Assembly: GCA_030043175.1 (NCBI GenBank) | Contig: JASHYD010000503.1 | Span: forward strand, 1-5,476 | From: Xanthobacteraceae bacterium | GTDB lineage: Bacteria > Pseudomonadota > Alphaproteobacteria > Rhizobiales > Xanthobacteraceae | Direction: 5' to 3' | DNA: 5,476 bases | Part shown: positions 1 through 5,035 of the stretch, piece after piece | Layout of the letters: each line of letters opens with the position of its first letter | Numbering within the stretch: the stretch's first letter is position 1 | Program-made: the position numbers and the translations under genes | The notes under the pieces: model-generated | The model's database searches: none | The model's input: the letters and a program-made list of their open reading frames with translations, nothing else | What the model was told of the DNA's origin: nothing

Positions 1-134
1 AAGATCTGCCATTGGAAAAGATTGACCGTTATCTGGTGCGCGACGCCCAACGTGTGATCGAGGCGATCGAGGCAATCGTTGACGTGCACACTGCGCAAGA
101 GGAAGACATTTATGACGCGGTCACGGCAGATTGA
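1..134 (+). CDS. 3' end of a gene running in from the left; possible hemerythrin-like tail
   Basis: An open frame starts with the first full codon at position 3 and ends at TGA 132-134, giving about 43 C-terminal residues. It reads as amphipathic helix (LEKIDRYLVRDAQRVIEAIE), then AIVDVHTAQEEDIYDAV. The H-x-x-x-E-E spacing in HTAQEE resembles the iron-ligand segment of hemerythrin HHE domains, but one motif in a short fragment is weak evidence. The alternative is simply the helical end of an unrelated enzyme. The reading as coding is supported by natural amino-acid composition and by the absence of a competing frame. The next gene is convergent, 65 bases downstream, and no strong terminator is visible between them. 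Confidence 0.6.
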   Translation, partial: DLPLEKIDRYLVRDAQRVIEAIEAIVDVHTAQEEDIYDAVTAD

Positions 135-199
135 AAGTCATGATCTGACAATTTCCTCTTGCTACGTGCTAACTTGCGAGTAGCTGGACCTCCTGGACC

Positions 200-613
200 T
201 CACGCCGACGTCCGAGCCGCACTCGACTTGCCAATCGCAGGCGTCGAGGCTGCCGCTGGTTGTGAGTTTGCATTTTCACTTGCAAATTGCGCATATGCGT
301 CAAGGGCGTGGGTCGCGTACATCACGGACGGGCCGGCGCCCATGTAGATTGCCATGGCAAGCGCTTCGGTCACTTCCTCCTGCGACGCACCTTGGTCGAG
401 GGCGGCTTTGACATGAAAGCCGATACAGTCGTCGCATCTTATTGCGACCGAGATAGCGATAGCGATGAGTTCCTTCGTCTTGCGGTCCAAGGCCTTCGGA
501 GCGAGGGCAGATTGGGCAATGTTGGCGAATGCCTTCATCACCTCGGGCGCCCCGCTGCGCAATTTCCGCAGCAGGGCGGTCCGCTCCCTGGTGGTATCAG
601 GCCAGCTCTTCAT
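200..613 (-). CDS. AhpD-like / carboxymuconolactone decarboxylase family protein
   Basis: A 137-residue protein of the CMD/AhpD fold. The signature runs through residues 48-67: Glu48, then Cys60-Asp-Asp-Cys63 and His67 (ELIAIAISVAIRCDDCIGFH). This is the E...CxxC...H proton-relay and redox centre of AhpD-type alkylhydroperoxidases. The second helical part has the usual E-E-V-T-E-A pattern (residues 79-84) and a glycine-containing helix (MAIYMGAGPSVMYA). Family members reduce peroxides through the cysteine pair or act as small cytoplasmic redox proteins; true decarboxylases lack the CxxC, so a redox role is favoured. The last 25 or so residues are Ala/Ser-rich and probably disordered. The start is supported by GGAGG nine bases upstream. 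It lies 34 bases downstream of the DUF2892 gene on the same strand, so the two are probably co-transcribed. Confidence 0.9.
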   Translation of the reverse strand: MKSWPDTTRERTALLRKLRSGAPEVMKAFANIAQSALAPKALDRKTKELIAIAISVAIRCDDCIGFHVKAALDQGASQEEVTEALAMAIYMGAGPSVMYATHALDAYAQFASENANSQPAAASTPAIGKSSAARTSA

Positions 614-647
614 TGCGCTTTACCTCCGATAGGGAATCAGACAGCGC

Positions 648-863
648 TCAGTGCTGGTGGGCGCTCGCCGAGCAAGAGGAGAAGCCGAACCGACTGTAAG
701 CCGGACAGTACCCGATGACGGCCGTAACAATCGGAACAATGCCAATCCAGCCGACCCAGTTCCAACCCGTGCTCGGAAATCCGAGGGGAATCGCATAGGC
801 GATCAAAAGCAAGCCGATGATGGCTCGGGCGGTGCGATCGAGTATTCCAATATTCACCTTCAT
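648..863 (-). CDS. DUF2892 family small inner-membrane protein
   Basis: A 71-residue protein with the DUF2892 (YgaP-like membrane domain) pattern. It has an N-terminal MKVNIGILDRTARAIIG block, two hydrophobic segments at about residues 12-30 and 34-52, and the conserved G-Y-C-P-A-Y near residues 51-56, followed by a second cysteine (Cys64) and a His-containing tail. Family members are two-helix inner-membrane proteins, often next to or fused to rhodanese or other sulfur/redox proteins; their biochemical role is not settled. Here it lies immediately upstream of the CxxC AhpD-like gene, which fits a redox-related job. The start is supported by a GGAGAGG ribosome binding site just upstream of the ATG. 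Length is normal for the family. Confidence 0.88.
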   Translation of the reverse strand: MKVNIGILDRTARAIIGLLLIAYAIPLGFPSTGWNWVGWIGIVPIVTAVIGYCPAYSRFGFSSCSASAHQH

Positions 864-960
864 TTAACCTCTCCCGTGTCTTTAGTTGGGTTTACTCCGC
901 TCTGCCGCCCTGGCCTTGAGGCCATCAGGTGCGCGCTCCAGCGATGGTCGGCTGCGAGCA

Positions 961-1128
961 TCAATACCTCAGGGCAGCAACATCGCTGCCAACGTACACG
1001 CCAATAGCGGGAAGGCGCGACAGTGAACCACTGATCGTCAGCATAAGGCCGCCTCCGTCCAAGCGCTCGTAGCGACAATCGATCAAAACATGATGGAGCG
1101 GACGCTCGAAGATGGCTTTGACCTCCAT
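961..1128 (-). CDS. small hypothetical protein (55 aa)
   Basis: An open frame of 55 codons from ATG (1128) to TGA (961) on the minus strand. An AAAGGA ribosome-binding-like sequence lies four bases before the ATG. The product begins MEVKAIFERPLHHVLIDCRY and continues with a Gly-rich turn (LDGGGLMLTISGSL) and a hydrophobic end (GVYVGSDVAALRY). It alternates hydrophobic and polar residues like a small beta-rich domain, and third-position GC is about 64 percent, compatible with real coding. I do not recognise the family. It lies 97 bases upstream of the DUF2892 gene on the same strand and could be the first gene of that operon or the remnant of a larger gene. An FNR-type palindrome overlaps its start codon. 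It is preferred over the longer overlapping frame at 860-1213, whose Arg/Trp/Cys-rich product looks unnatural. Confidence 0.45.
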   Translation of the reverse strand: MEVKAIFERPLHHVLIDCRYERLDGGGLMLTISGSLSRLPAIGVYVGSDVAALRY

Positions 1129-1131
1129 CAA
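1118..1131. promoter_or_regulatory. FNR/FixK-type operator, perfect TTGA-N6-TCAA
   Basis: The sequence TTGACCTCCATCAA matches the FNR/FixK consensus (TTGA-N6-TCAA), extended by one more pair (T1117/A1132). Its position is odd: it covers the ATG of the small minus-strand ORF. It could serve a minus-strand promoter starting near 1083 (221-base leader to DUF2892), repress the small ORF, or act on the plus strand. It overlaps a second palindrome at 1125-1143. Of the four boxes this is the least well placed for a known gene. Confidence 0.5.
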
Positions 1132-1143
1132 ATCCTTTGATGG
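1125..1143. repeat. perfect 8-bp inverted repeat, 3-base spacer
   Basis: CCATCAAA, spacer TCC, then TTTGATGG. The left arm contains the right half of the FNR-type box at 1118-1131, so two palindromes share one half-site. On the minus strand it covers the ribosome binding site and start codon of the 55-residue ORF and could form a hairpin that hides them. This could also be chance overlap. Confidence 0.45.
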
Positions 1144-1247
1144 TTGCAGTCAATCGCCGCCAAGGCGGAGCGCAAGACGCCCGATGTGTACCCACCCACG
1201 CCCAGGGGCGCATAATGACATTCCGATTGACAGCCTTGATCCCTGGC

Positions 1248-1263
1248 GTGACCTCGCGGTCAC
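1248..1263. repeat. perfect 6-bp inverted repeat, 4-base spacer
   Basis: GTGACC, spacer TCGC, GGTCAC. It lies in the 333-base divergent intergenic region between the small minus-strand ORF (start 1128) and the plus-strand gene at 1462. It has the symmetry of a transcription-factor site, but no regulator can be named. The rest of 1129-1386 shows no convincing gene on either strand. Confidence 0.3.
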
Positions 1264-1386
1264 TCGCGGCGCATGTTTCTTGGCGGAAGAATCAACATCC
1301 ATGTCCCCGCCACGACCATCCTCCATCCCAGGAGCCATTCCCGCAGATCATGCAATTGCGATTGACTCGAGATCAGCCGACACAGG

Positions 1387-1400
1387 TTGATCGATATCAA
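1387..1400 (+). promoter_or_regulatory. FNR/FixK-type operator upstream of the 217-aa gene
   Basis: TTGATCGATATCAA is a fully symmetric match to the FNR/FixK consensus, including the preferred TTGAT...ATCAA ends and a palindromic CGAT core. The centre (1393.5) predicts a class II transcription start near 1435, leaving a leader of about 27 bases to the ATG at 1462, which is well proportioned. No strong -10 hexamer is evident. It is the best consensus match of the four boxes in the window. Confidence 0.75.
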
Positions 1401-1461
1401 TGGCGTGAACCCGAAAAACAGGCAGCGTTCAAACATTGTTGCCGAATTTGGAGGTCGTGTC

Positions 1462-2115
1462 ATGGTCGGTGTAACGCTGTCGCCCGAGCAAATACGAAGT
1501 GCGCCGCCCGAGGTGCGCCGCTGGCTCGAACAGGAGCTGTTGGCGGCGTTCGGCCTGCAACAGCCGACGGCCGGAGTGAAGGCCCCTCAGCTCGCGGCCT
1601 GCACCGTGGAGGAATCTGCTGCCGTGTTTTCGTTGATCCAGGGAATGCTGCCGGTGGTGAACGTGTTCTTCGAATTGGGCCGACAAGGAATCAGCGTCGG
1701 GGACGAAGATCTCACGGCCTTCCGCGTCACGGATATCCTGCGGCATACGCGACTTCAAGCGGTCGAACAGGTGATCGCCTGCCTCGACACGATCAGCGCC
1801 GCCGTCCGGCGCGTCCGCGGCGATTCCAGCGCCGCCTTCTATGGTCTGGACAACGGGGGGCACTGCTTCATCTCCGCACAGACCCAGCGCAGCATTCTGC
1901 AGATATGGCAGCAGGTCATCGCCGCCCGTAACCTGGATGCTTCGACCGTCGATGGCTCAACAGTGTCTTCCGCCGAGCCCGGCATGGCGCCCCCGCCCGT
2001 CGGGCATCCGGGGGGCGCCGGACTGTCAAGTCCGCTCTGGTCAGCGCGCGAAGTGACGCCAAACGGCGCAGATCCGACCACGGCCCCTATGGCGTTGGGA
2101 AGCATCTCGCCGTAG
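1462..2115 (+). CDS. hypothetical protein (217 aa), predicted low-oxygen induced
   Basis: The frame is open from further upstream, but ATG 1462 is chosen because GGAGG lies seven bases before it and the FNR-type box at 1387-1400 would otherwise sit inside the coding region. The product starts MVGVTLSPEQIRSAPPEVRR. Residues 8-31 form an amphipathic helix (PEQIRSAPPEVRRWLEQEL). Residues 47-75 are helical and hydrophobic (AAVFSLIQGMLPVVNVFFEL). Residues 84-120 hold a further helical block with Cys107. Residues 121-158 include GLDNGGHCFISAQTQ, with a His134-Cys135 pair. From about residue 160 it is Gly/Pro/Ser/Thr-rich and probably disordered. There is no signal peptide or clear membrane helix, so it is probably cytoplasmic. 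I do not recognise a family and assign no function. Codon use is GC-rich and consistent with the host. Confidence 0.8.
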   Translation: MVGVTLSPEQIRSAPPEVRRWLEQELLAAFGLQQPTAGVKAPQLAACTVEESAAVFSLIQGMLPVVNVFFELGRQGISVGDEDLTAFRVTDILRHTRLQAVEQVIACLDTISAAVRRVRGDSSAAFYGLDNGGHCFISAQTQRSILQIWQQVIAARNLDASTVDGSTVSSAEPGMAPPPVGHPGGAGLSSPLWSAREVTPNGADPTTAPMALGSISP

Positions 2116-2133
2116 AGGCATAACCGCCCGTGC

Positions 2134-2148
2134 TGGTCGATTCGACCA
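2134..2148 (+). terminator. weak candidate hairpin after the 217-aa gene
   Basis: TGGTCGA-T-TCGACCA is a perfect 7-base inverted repeat 18 bases after the stop at 2115. It is followed by no T tract, so a rho-independent terminator is doubtful. A second possible hairpin, ATCGGG/CCCGAT at 2185-2211, is followed by TCTGTTTCT and is an alternative. Confidence 0.2.
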
Positions 2149-2621
2149 TGCACTTGCGTTGTGGTGTTCCGGTTGGTTCGCGGCATCGGGCTATTTGGCG
2201 GCGGCCCCGATCTCTGTTTCTGATCGATGCGGTGCGGGACGTTTCGCCTCGGCGCGCGCCGCGCAGTGACGCTTAACGATAGCGATGCCGTTCGCTCCTG
2301 CCCGTAGCGCGACCGGACTGCACAGGAAAGATCGGCATTGTAGGTTTCTGTGTGGAGGGTGCCTTCGAGCCCCATCTCGCGACAGGCCAAGGCTTTTCGT
2401 GTGCGCCGTGGATTACGATGCTGTTTCGAGAAGATCGACGACAATCGGCGAGGGCACTTGCCCGATCATCGGCAATTTCGGCGCCTGTATGCTCCGCGGC
2501 GCGGCCGGACGGCTTGAACGGGCCCTCGCCCGCCCGTCCTACGACCCGCCGTCAAATATTATCCAGACGCCGGCCATTCACTTTTAATACGATGAAATTC
2601 GGGACATTGGCTCCGTTCATT

Positions 2622-2661
2622 GGCGCATCTTATCATGCGCCCAGCGCGCTGGTGACCAGCG
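2622..2661. repeat. two adjacent perfect palindromes
   Basis: GGCGCAT-N6-ATGCGCC (2622-2641) is followed five bases later by CGCTGGT-G-ACCAGCG (2647-2661). Both have perfect 7-base arms, though their sequences differ. A third, weaker one, CCGAC-N5-GTCGG, lies at 2700-2714. They sit 120-220 bases upstream of hemG, before its FNR-type box. Possible roles are a terminator/attenuator structure, protein-binding sites, or extragenic palindromes. Confidence 0.4.
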
Positions 2662-2782
2662 AATTCTCAGATGCTTTGCGCGCCACCTTCCCTGATCGAC
2701 CGACAAGAGGTCGGCTGCCGTACGCCCTTCGCTTCGGGGATTTTTGAATCTGCCCTCCGCTCGGGTTCCGGACGTTCTGCCA

Positions 2783-2796
2783 TTGACTGCAATCAA
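2783..2796 (+). promoter_or_regulatory. FNR/FixK-type operator and likely class II promoter of hemG
   Basis: TTGACTGCAATCAA is a perfect TTGA-N6-TCAA match centred at 2789.5. A -10-like hexamer CATACT lies at 2822-2827, implying a start near 2832-2834. This places the box about 42-44 bases upstream of the start, the geometry of activator-dependent class II FNR promoters. The leader to the ATG at 2843 would be about 10 bases. This is the box best tied to an identifiable gene. Confidence 0.72.
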
Positions 2797-2842
2797 TGCG
2801 GACCGGTTGAGCATACGCGAACATACTCCAGCGAGGCTCGCC

Positions 2843-3409
2843 ATGATCATTCTCGTTCTCTTTTCGACGACAGAAGGACATACGCGAAAGCTTGCGCAGT
2901 TCGTTGCGGCGCGATTGAGAGGATGTGGCCACAAGCCTGAGCTCTCCAACGCAGCCGACCTCGATCTGCCCGATGCCGCCAGGTTCGACGCGGCACTCTT
3001 TCTCGCTTCAGTTCATCTCGGTCGCTATCAACGCTCATTTATTGAGTTCGTCCGCAAGTACCATGATGCACTCAACCTGATGCCAAGTGCATTCATCTCG
3101 GTTTCTCTGTCCGCAGCGGGAGACAATCCGTCCGATCTCGCGGGAATCCGCGAATGCGTCGACCGCCTGGAGCGCGAAACGATCTGGCACCCGGGCGCCG
3201 TGCACCACGCCGGTGGCGCCATGCGGTTCAGCGCCTACGGGTTTTTCACGAAGCTTGCAATCGGATATATCGCTCGCCGCCGTGGAAAAAGCGTGCAGAC
3301 GTCTGAAGACTACGATCTCACCGATTATGTCGCATTGGAGGCATTCATCGACCGTTTCGCGGCTAGCGCGCTCACGTCAACGCAAAAACCGGCGGACGCG
3401 ACCCAATGA
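2843..3409 (+). CDS. hemG: flavodoxin-fold protoporphyrinogen IX dehydrogenase, HemG type
   Basis: A 188-residue protein close to the usual HemG length (about 180). Residues 1-14 (MIILVLFSTTEGHT) are the first beta strand and FMN phosphate-binding loop of a flavodoxin domain. Residues 50-72 hold the second strand and the H-L-G-R-Y segment. MPSAFISVSLSA at 80-91 matches the conserved MPSAF-SV block of HemG. The C-terminal part has the family pattern A-G-A-M-R-F...Y-x-x-x-x-K at about 124-137 and Y-x-x-T-D-Y/W at 157-162. HemG oxidises protoporphyrinogen IX to protoporphyrin IX on the cytoplasmic face of the membrane, passing electrons to a quinone, so haem can be made without oxygen. Start 2843 is chosen over 2744 because the homology begins there, GAGG lies six bases upstream, and the FNR-type box would fall inside the longer frame. 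Close paralogues in some bacteria may have other flavodoxin roles. Confidence 0.85.
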   Translation: MIILVLFSTTEGHTRKLAQFVAARLRGCGHKPELSNAADLDLPDAARFDAALFLASVHLGRYQRSFIEFVRKYHDALNLMPSAFISVSLSAAGDNPSDLAGIRECVDRLERETIWHPGAVHHAGGAMRFSAYGFFTKLAIGYIARRRGKSVQTSEDYDLTDYVALEAFIDRFAASALTSTQKPADATQ

Positions 3410-3522
3410 ATGAGGTGCCACCAAAGCTCTGTGATCAGGCACTTGCGAAACCGCTCAGCCGAGATTTCGCGAATCCCACGGCCGCCGACCGAGGCCGGAT
3501 GCGCCAGACGAAAGCCCATTGA
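3406..3522 (+). CDS. possible small ORF (38 aa) overlapping the hemG stop
   Basis: ATG at 3406 shares ATGA with the hemG TGA (3407-3409), the classic translational-coupling overlap, and the frame runs to TGA 3520-3522. The product begins MNEVPPKLCDQALAKPLSRD and is hydrophilic and natural in composition. The ribosome binding site is weak (GGCGGA about nine bases upstream). Beyond the stop a neighbouring frame stays open to TAG 3598 (EDAAVALRRRVPCHAAEALE), so this could be the 5' part of a frameshifted gene. I recognise no family. It may also be chance. Confidence 0.35.
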   Translation: MNEVPPKLCDQALAKPLSRDFANPTAADRGRMRQTKAH

Positions 3523-3619
3523 GGATGCTGCAGTCGCACTGAGACGACGTGTGCCTTGCCACGCGGCAGAAGCGTTGGAGGCAGGAAGGCCACGCTAGGA
3601 CCGGCCAGTTGGTGTCGAA

Positions 3620-3886
3620 TTAGTTCGAGGGGTGTGAACTCAGGTTCTCAATGCTGAAGTCTCGATCCGGGTTTGGGAATGGTTGATGCTCCAGTGACTC
3701 GGAATAGTATACGTCCTTAGTAGGGTCATATGGAGGTACCTGGCGCGGAACAGATCCATGCATCGCAGGTGTGGGACATTGCGGGCACGATGTTGTGCGC
3801 TCGCCCCACCATTCGTCACGACGAAGAGTGCGGCCACTGCAACGCTCGCGATCTTGGTCTTGGCAGACGTAAGGCGGCCCCTTCAT
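3620..3886 (-). CDS. doubtful ORF or gene relic (88 aa)
   Basis: The minus-strand frame has no ribosome binding site at its ATG. The N-terminal half contains Cys8, Cys16 and a C-P-Q-C pair (about residues 35-38), loosely like a zinc-binding segment. The second half (PPYDPTKDVYYSESLEHQPF and on) reads like ordinary hydrophilic protein and uses less GC-rich third positions than neighbouring genes, which suggests imported or decaying DNA. I recognise no family. The TAA stop falls in a small inverted repeat, TCGAA-TTAG-TTCGA (3615-3628). The surrounding 3523-4020 region otherwise shows no convincing gene, including the opposite-strand frame at 3730-3972. Confidence 0.25.
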   Translation of the reverse strand: MKGPPYVCQDQDRERCSGRTLRRDEWWGERTTSCPQCPTPAMHGSVPRQVPPYDPTKDVYYSESLEHQPFPNPDRDFSIENLSSHPSN

Positions 3887-4020
3887 GCGACGGCATTGCC
3901 GTAGTCTCGGCGCCGCTCTTCGTAGACTGTCCCTGGCGCACTACGCCTAGTCGCCCGCTTCAACCAATTTGAAAGGATTTGATGGTTCCCTTTGGTCGCG
4001 ATTCGCGCGACGGGGGTACC

Positions 4021-4761
4021 ATGGCTGGGCAAGCACCATCTGTGAAGCGATATGTTGTGAGGCTGAGCAGCGAGGAACGCGAACAGCTTCAAGCTCTCAT
4101 TCGAAAAAGGGAAAGGTCCGGCGAGCCGGTTGCTGAAGGCGCGGATCCTGCTCAAGGCCGATGTCTCCGAAGCCGGTGAGGGATGGAGCGACAGCAGCAT
4201 TATCGAAGCGCTGGAGACCAGCGCATCGATGGTCTACCGGGCGCGCCGGCAACTGGTGGAAGAAGGCTTTGAGGCGGTGTTGAGCCGAAAGCAGCGCGCA
4301 ACGCCGGCCGTGCCGCCGATCTTTGACGGCGAAAAGGAAGCCAAGCTGATCGCCTTGGCGTGTTCCAAGCCGCCCAAGGGACGCGTGCGCTGGACCTTGC
4401 GGCTGTTGGAAGAGAAAGTCGTCGAACTCAATATTGTCGAGCGCGCCAGCGACTCAACGATCGGTCGCGTTTTAAAAAAAACACTCTCAAACCCCATCTC
4501 CAACAACAGTGGGTGATCCCGCCAAAGGCCAACAGCGCCTTCGTGGCCGCGATGGAAGACGTATTGGAGGTCTATACGCGACCGCACGATCCTGAACGGC
4601 CGCTGGTTTGCCTCGACGAGAGCTCAAAGCAACTTATTGCCGAGACCCGCATTCCCGTGCCGATGAAACCGGGCCGCCCGGCCCGTCATCATTACGAATA
4701 CGAGCGCAACGGCACTGCCAATCTTTTCATGTTGTTTGCGCCGCTCGAAGGCTGGCGCCGA
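4021..4761 (+). pseudogene. IS630-family transposase, frameshifted and 3'-truncated
   Basis: Starting at ATG 4021 (MAGQAPSVKRYVVRLSSEER) the homology runs through three frame segments. The first changes frame at the AAAAA run 4104-4108, which has one base more than needed for R-K-G-K. The second segment (LLKARILLKADVSEAGEGW...) carries the helix-turn-helix domain (WSDSSIIEALETSASMVYRA) and the linker WTLRLLEEKVVELNIVERAS. The third is entered by a -1 change at the A8 run 4474-4481 and carries KPHLQQQWVIPP and LVCLDESSKQLIAET, where the Asp codon 4615-4617 is the first catalytic residue of the DDE/DDD nuclease. Sequence ends after YERNGTANLFMLFAPLEGWRR. The second Asp and final acidic residue, normally another 130 or so residues on, are absent, so the protein cannot be catalytic. 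The second frame change may be a natural feature of the element; the first looks like a disabling mutation. Confidence 0.9.
4471..4481 (+). other. possible programmed -1 frameshift site in the transposase remnant
   Basis: In the incoming frame the codons are GTT TTA AAA AAA ACA. This contains T-TTA-AAA (4471-4477) and A-AAA-AAA (4474-4480), both of the X-XXY-YYZ slippery form. A -1 slip gives AAA AAC ACT CTC AAA CCC, restoring the conserved K-K-N-T-L-K-P-H reading. Without it translation stops at TGA 4514-4516. Some IS630-family members are known to use frameshifting. No convincing stimulatory hairpin is seen just downstream, and loss of one A from a 9-A run would look the same. Confidence 0.45.
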
Positions 4762-4983
4762 CTAGCTGCCCCGGTAGGCGTCATCGCCCAGGTTCACGGT
4801 GCCGTCGCGGTCGTCGAGCCGAAGCTCGGCGGCCTGCTCGTCGGTCAGGCGCGTGCGGTGGTACAGGTTAATGCCGCGCCCGCGGTTTAGATAGTCCTCA
4901 AAGAACTCGGCCTCATCGTCACAACCGTAGCCGTAACAGGCTTGCGAGTTGTAGGCCGTGAACTGGTACCAAGCGTTTTCCAT
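4762..4983 (-). CDS. hypothetical acidic protein (73 aa), possibly truncated by the IS remnant
   Basis: The frame starts at ATG 4983 with AGGTGA three bases upstream, a good ribosome binding site, so the 5' end looks genuine. The product begins MENAWYQFTAYNSQACYGYG, continues with an acidic helix (DDEAEFFEDYLN) and R-G-I-N-L-Y, then TRLTDEQAAELRLDDRDG and a short end. It is acidic, aromatic-rich and probably cytoplasmic; no membrane segment is visible. I do not recognise a family. The TAG stop (4764-4762) coincides within a base or so with the end of transposase homology, so the native C terminus may have been longer and the stop created at the junction. The gene lies 70 bases downstream of the EF-hand gene on the same strand and could be co-transcribed with it. 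Confidence 0.65.
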   Translation of the reverse strand: MENAWYQFTAYNSQACYGYGCDDEAEFFEDYLNRGRGINLYHRTRLTDEQAAELRLDDRDGTVNLGDDAYRGS

Positions 4984-5035
4984 GGGTCACCTATGGTTCA
5001 TTCGTTCGTCCGCGGTACGGACCCGAATGCCTATC

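Larger units (their letters stand above)
2116..2782. other. long region without a convincing gene
   Basis: About 670 bases between the 217-residue gene and the hemG promoter. Open frames here give Arg/Pro/Ser-rich products without ribosome binding sites. One short frame, ATG 2592 to TGA 2747 (51 codons, begins MKFGTLAPFIGASYHAPSAL), reads more naturally but has no Shine-Dalgarno sequence. The stretch contains several perfect inverted repeats, annotated separately. It may be decayed coding sequence, but I can identify no ancestral gene. Confidence 0.5.
3979..4761 (+). mobile_element. truncated IS630-family insertion sequence
   Basis: The element is recognised by its transposase, which is of the rhizobial IS630 type. 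The 3' half of the transposase and the right terminal repeat are missing: recognisable protein stops at G-W-R-R, codon 4759-4761, and unrelated sequence follows at once. The left boundary is not determined. I could not identify a terminal inverted repeat, so 3979 is approximate. IS630 elements target TA, often within CTAG; a CTAG occurs at 3947-3950 and another exactly at the right junction (4762-4765), which may be coincidence. The short stem GTCGCG-N5-CGCGAC (3995-4011) precedes the transposase start. Confidence 0.75.

Noticed and set aside
184..201. Tandem 9-base repeat CTGGACCTC twice, at the end of the AhpD-like gene
   Set aside because: Only two short units at the end of a coding region; no evidence of function or of copy variation.
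860..1213. Minus-strand open frame of 117 codons upstream of DUF2892
   Set aside because: The composition (many Arg, Trp, Cys, Pro) looks unnatural; the 55-residue frame at 961-1128 in another register is more protein-like.
1230..1380. Near-matches to the FNR box such as TTGACTCGAGATCAG
   Set aside because: The half-sites are separated by seven bases rather than six, or one half-site is wrong, so they do not meet the consensus.
1260..1463. Minus-strand open frame of 67 codons with a hydrophobic stretch (REWLLGWRMVVAGTWMLILP)
   Set aside because: It has no ribosome binding site and contains the best FNR/FixK box inside its coding region, which would make the box meaningless. A real small membrane protein cannot be fully excluded.
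1137..1931. Long plus-strand open frame of 264 codons
   Set aside because: It overlaps the 1462-2115 gene in another frame, its product is Arg/Cys/His-rich without a natural pattern, and its start has no ribosome binding site.
1839..2444. Minus-strand open frame of 201 codons
   Set aside because: Half of it is antisense to the 217-residue gene. The product is Arg/Pro/Thr-rich and no ribosome binding site is present.
3730..3972. Plus-strand open frame of 80 codons before the IS remnant
   Set aside because: Cys/Arg/Pro-rich product without a recognisable pattern, antisense to another doubtful frame.
3947..4765. CTAG at both 3947-3950 and 4762-4765 as possible IS630 target duplication
   Set aside because: The transposase is truncated at the right side, so a true right end cannot be there. 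The adjoining bases (GTCGCCCGC versus GTCGGCGCC inward) match only partly and do not make a convincing terminal repeat.
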